A stretch of DNA of 6,510 nucleotides from Acidobacteriota bacterium (GTDB lineage: Bacteria > Acidobacteriota > Vicinamibacteria > Vicinamibacterales > UBA8438). This document shows positions 6,409 to 6,510 of this stretch, piece by piece. The notes below the pieces were generated by a model that saw nothing but the letters and a program-made list of their open reading frames with translations, ran no database searches and was not told where the DNA came from. The position numbers were made by a program, and so were the translations under genes. Where the stretch lies: NCBI GenBank assembly GCA_003533545.1, contig DQEK01000125.1, positions 656-7,165 on the forward strand. Direction: 5' to 3'. Position 1 is the first letter of the stretch. Each line of letters opens with the position of its first letter.

Positions 6409-6510
6409 TCCTCCACCTCCAGCGTCTTGACATCGGCCGCCGTCGCCCCAGCATCTTCGGTCGTAATGGTGGCATCGGGTTCGGCGGACGGTGCGGCCTC
6501 AACCGCGGCG
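6405..6510 (-). CDS. rpsF: C-terminal tail of small-subunit ribosomal protein bS6 (partial)
   Basis: The reading frame entering from the right edge gives 34 residues and a TGA at 6407-6405. The stretch is rich in Ala, Glu, Asp, Thr and Pro (for example [19 protein letters not shown]) and ends LEVEE. It has none of the S6 fold; that part lies outside the window. The call rests on position, since rpsF precedes rpsR in most bacteria and many S6 proteins carry a disordered acidic Ala/Glu-rich C-terminal extension. In E. coli the S6 end is further glutamylated by RimK; whether that happens here is unknown. The frame stays open to the edge and its stop overlaps the rpsR start, which supports a real gene end. 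Confidence 0.75.
   Translation of the reverse strand, partial: AAVEAAPSAEPDATITTEDAGATAADVKTLEVEE
6415..6420 (-). promoter_or_regulatory. Strong ribosome-binding site of rpsR
   Basis: GGAGGT on the minus strand lies 6 bases before the rpsR ATG, and the spacer itself is GGAGGA, giving a tandem GGAGG run. It sits inside the last codons of rpsF, where it is read as Leu-Glu-Val-Glu-Glu. Confidence 0.75.

Noticed and set aside
6269..6502. Minus-strand open frame of 77 residues near the right edge as the upstream gene
   Set aside because: It runs out of frame through rpsR and is Arg/Pro-rich; the frame ending at 6405 with the ATGA overlap fits rpsF instead.
1..6510. Search for a hidden accessory system (defence island, toxin-antitoxin, mobile element, CRISPR)
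   Set aside because: Every stretch is occupied by core genes in tight operon order, and no direct or inverted repeats or transposase fragments were seen. The only real anomaly is the shortened L9.

Overview
The window is a single dense gene block read entirely from the minus strand, so transcription runs from the right edge to the left. In transcription order it holds: the tail of rpsF (ribosomal protein S6), rpsR (S18), a strikingly short rplI (L9), dnaB (replicative helicase), alr (alanine racemase), radA (recombination ATPase), a fused ispDF (isoprenoid biosynthesis), rlmB (23S rRNA 2'-O-methyltransferase) and the 5' end of a tRNA, probably tRNA-Thr. Nothing convincing is coded on the plus strand. 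There are no mobile elements, CRISPR arrays or large repeats, and no gap exceeds about 111 bases.

Organism: this is a bacterium with moderately high GC and the MEP isoprenoid pathway. The order rpsF-rpsR-rplI-dnaB-alr-radA-ispDF-rlmB-tRNA reminds me most of Acidobacteriota, perhaps the Vicinamibacteria. That is inferred from remembered gene order and protein style; no search was run.

Layout: positions 6142-6510 carry the S6/S18 pair, joined by an ATGA stop/start overlap. A 111-base spacer (6031-6141) precedes rplI. From rplI to rlmB the genes are almost seamless: rplI to dnaB is 8 bases with the ribosome-binding site lying over the rplI stop codon, dnaB to alr 7 bases, alr/radA and radA/ispDF are ATGA overlaps, and ispDF to rlmB is 14 bases. 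This suggests one translationally coupled operon. After rlmB a 49-base spacer with a plausible extended -10 promoter leads into the tRNA.

The block mixes ribosome structure (S6, S18, L9), rRNA modification (RlmB), decoding (tRNA), replication and repair (DnaB, RadA), cell-wall precursor supply (Alr makes D-alanine) and isoprenoid precursors (IspDF). These are core growth functions, and the region is housekeeping rather than accessory. The main anomaly is L9: a well-formed gene start and N-terminal rRNA-binding domain end after 50 residues. There is no room for the long helix and C-terminal domain of the usual protein of about 150 residues.
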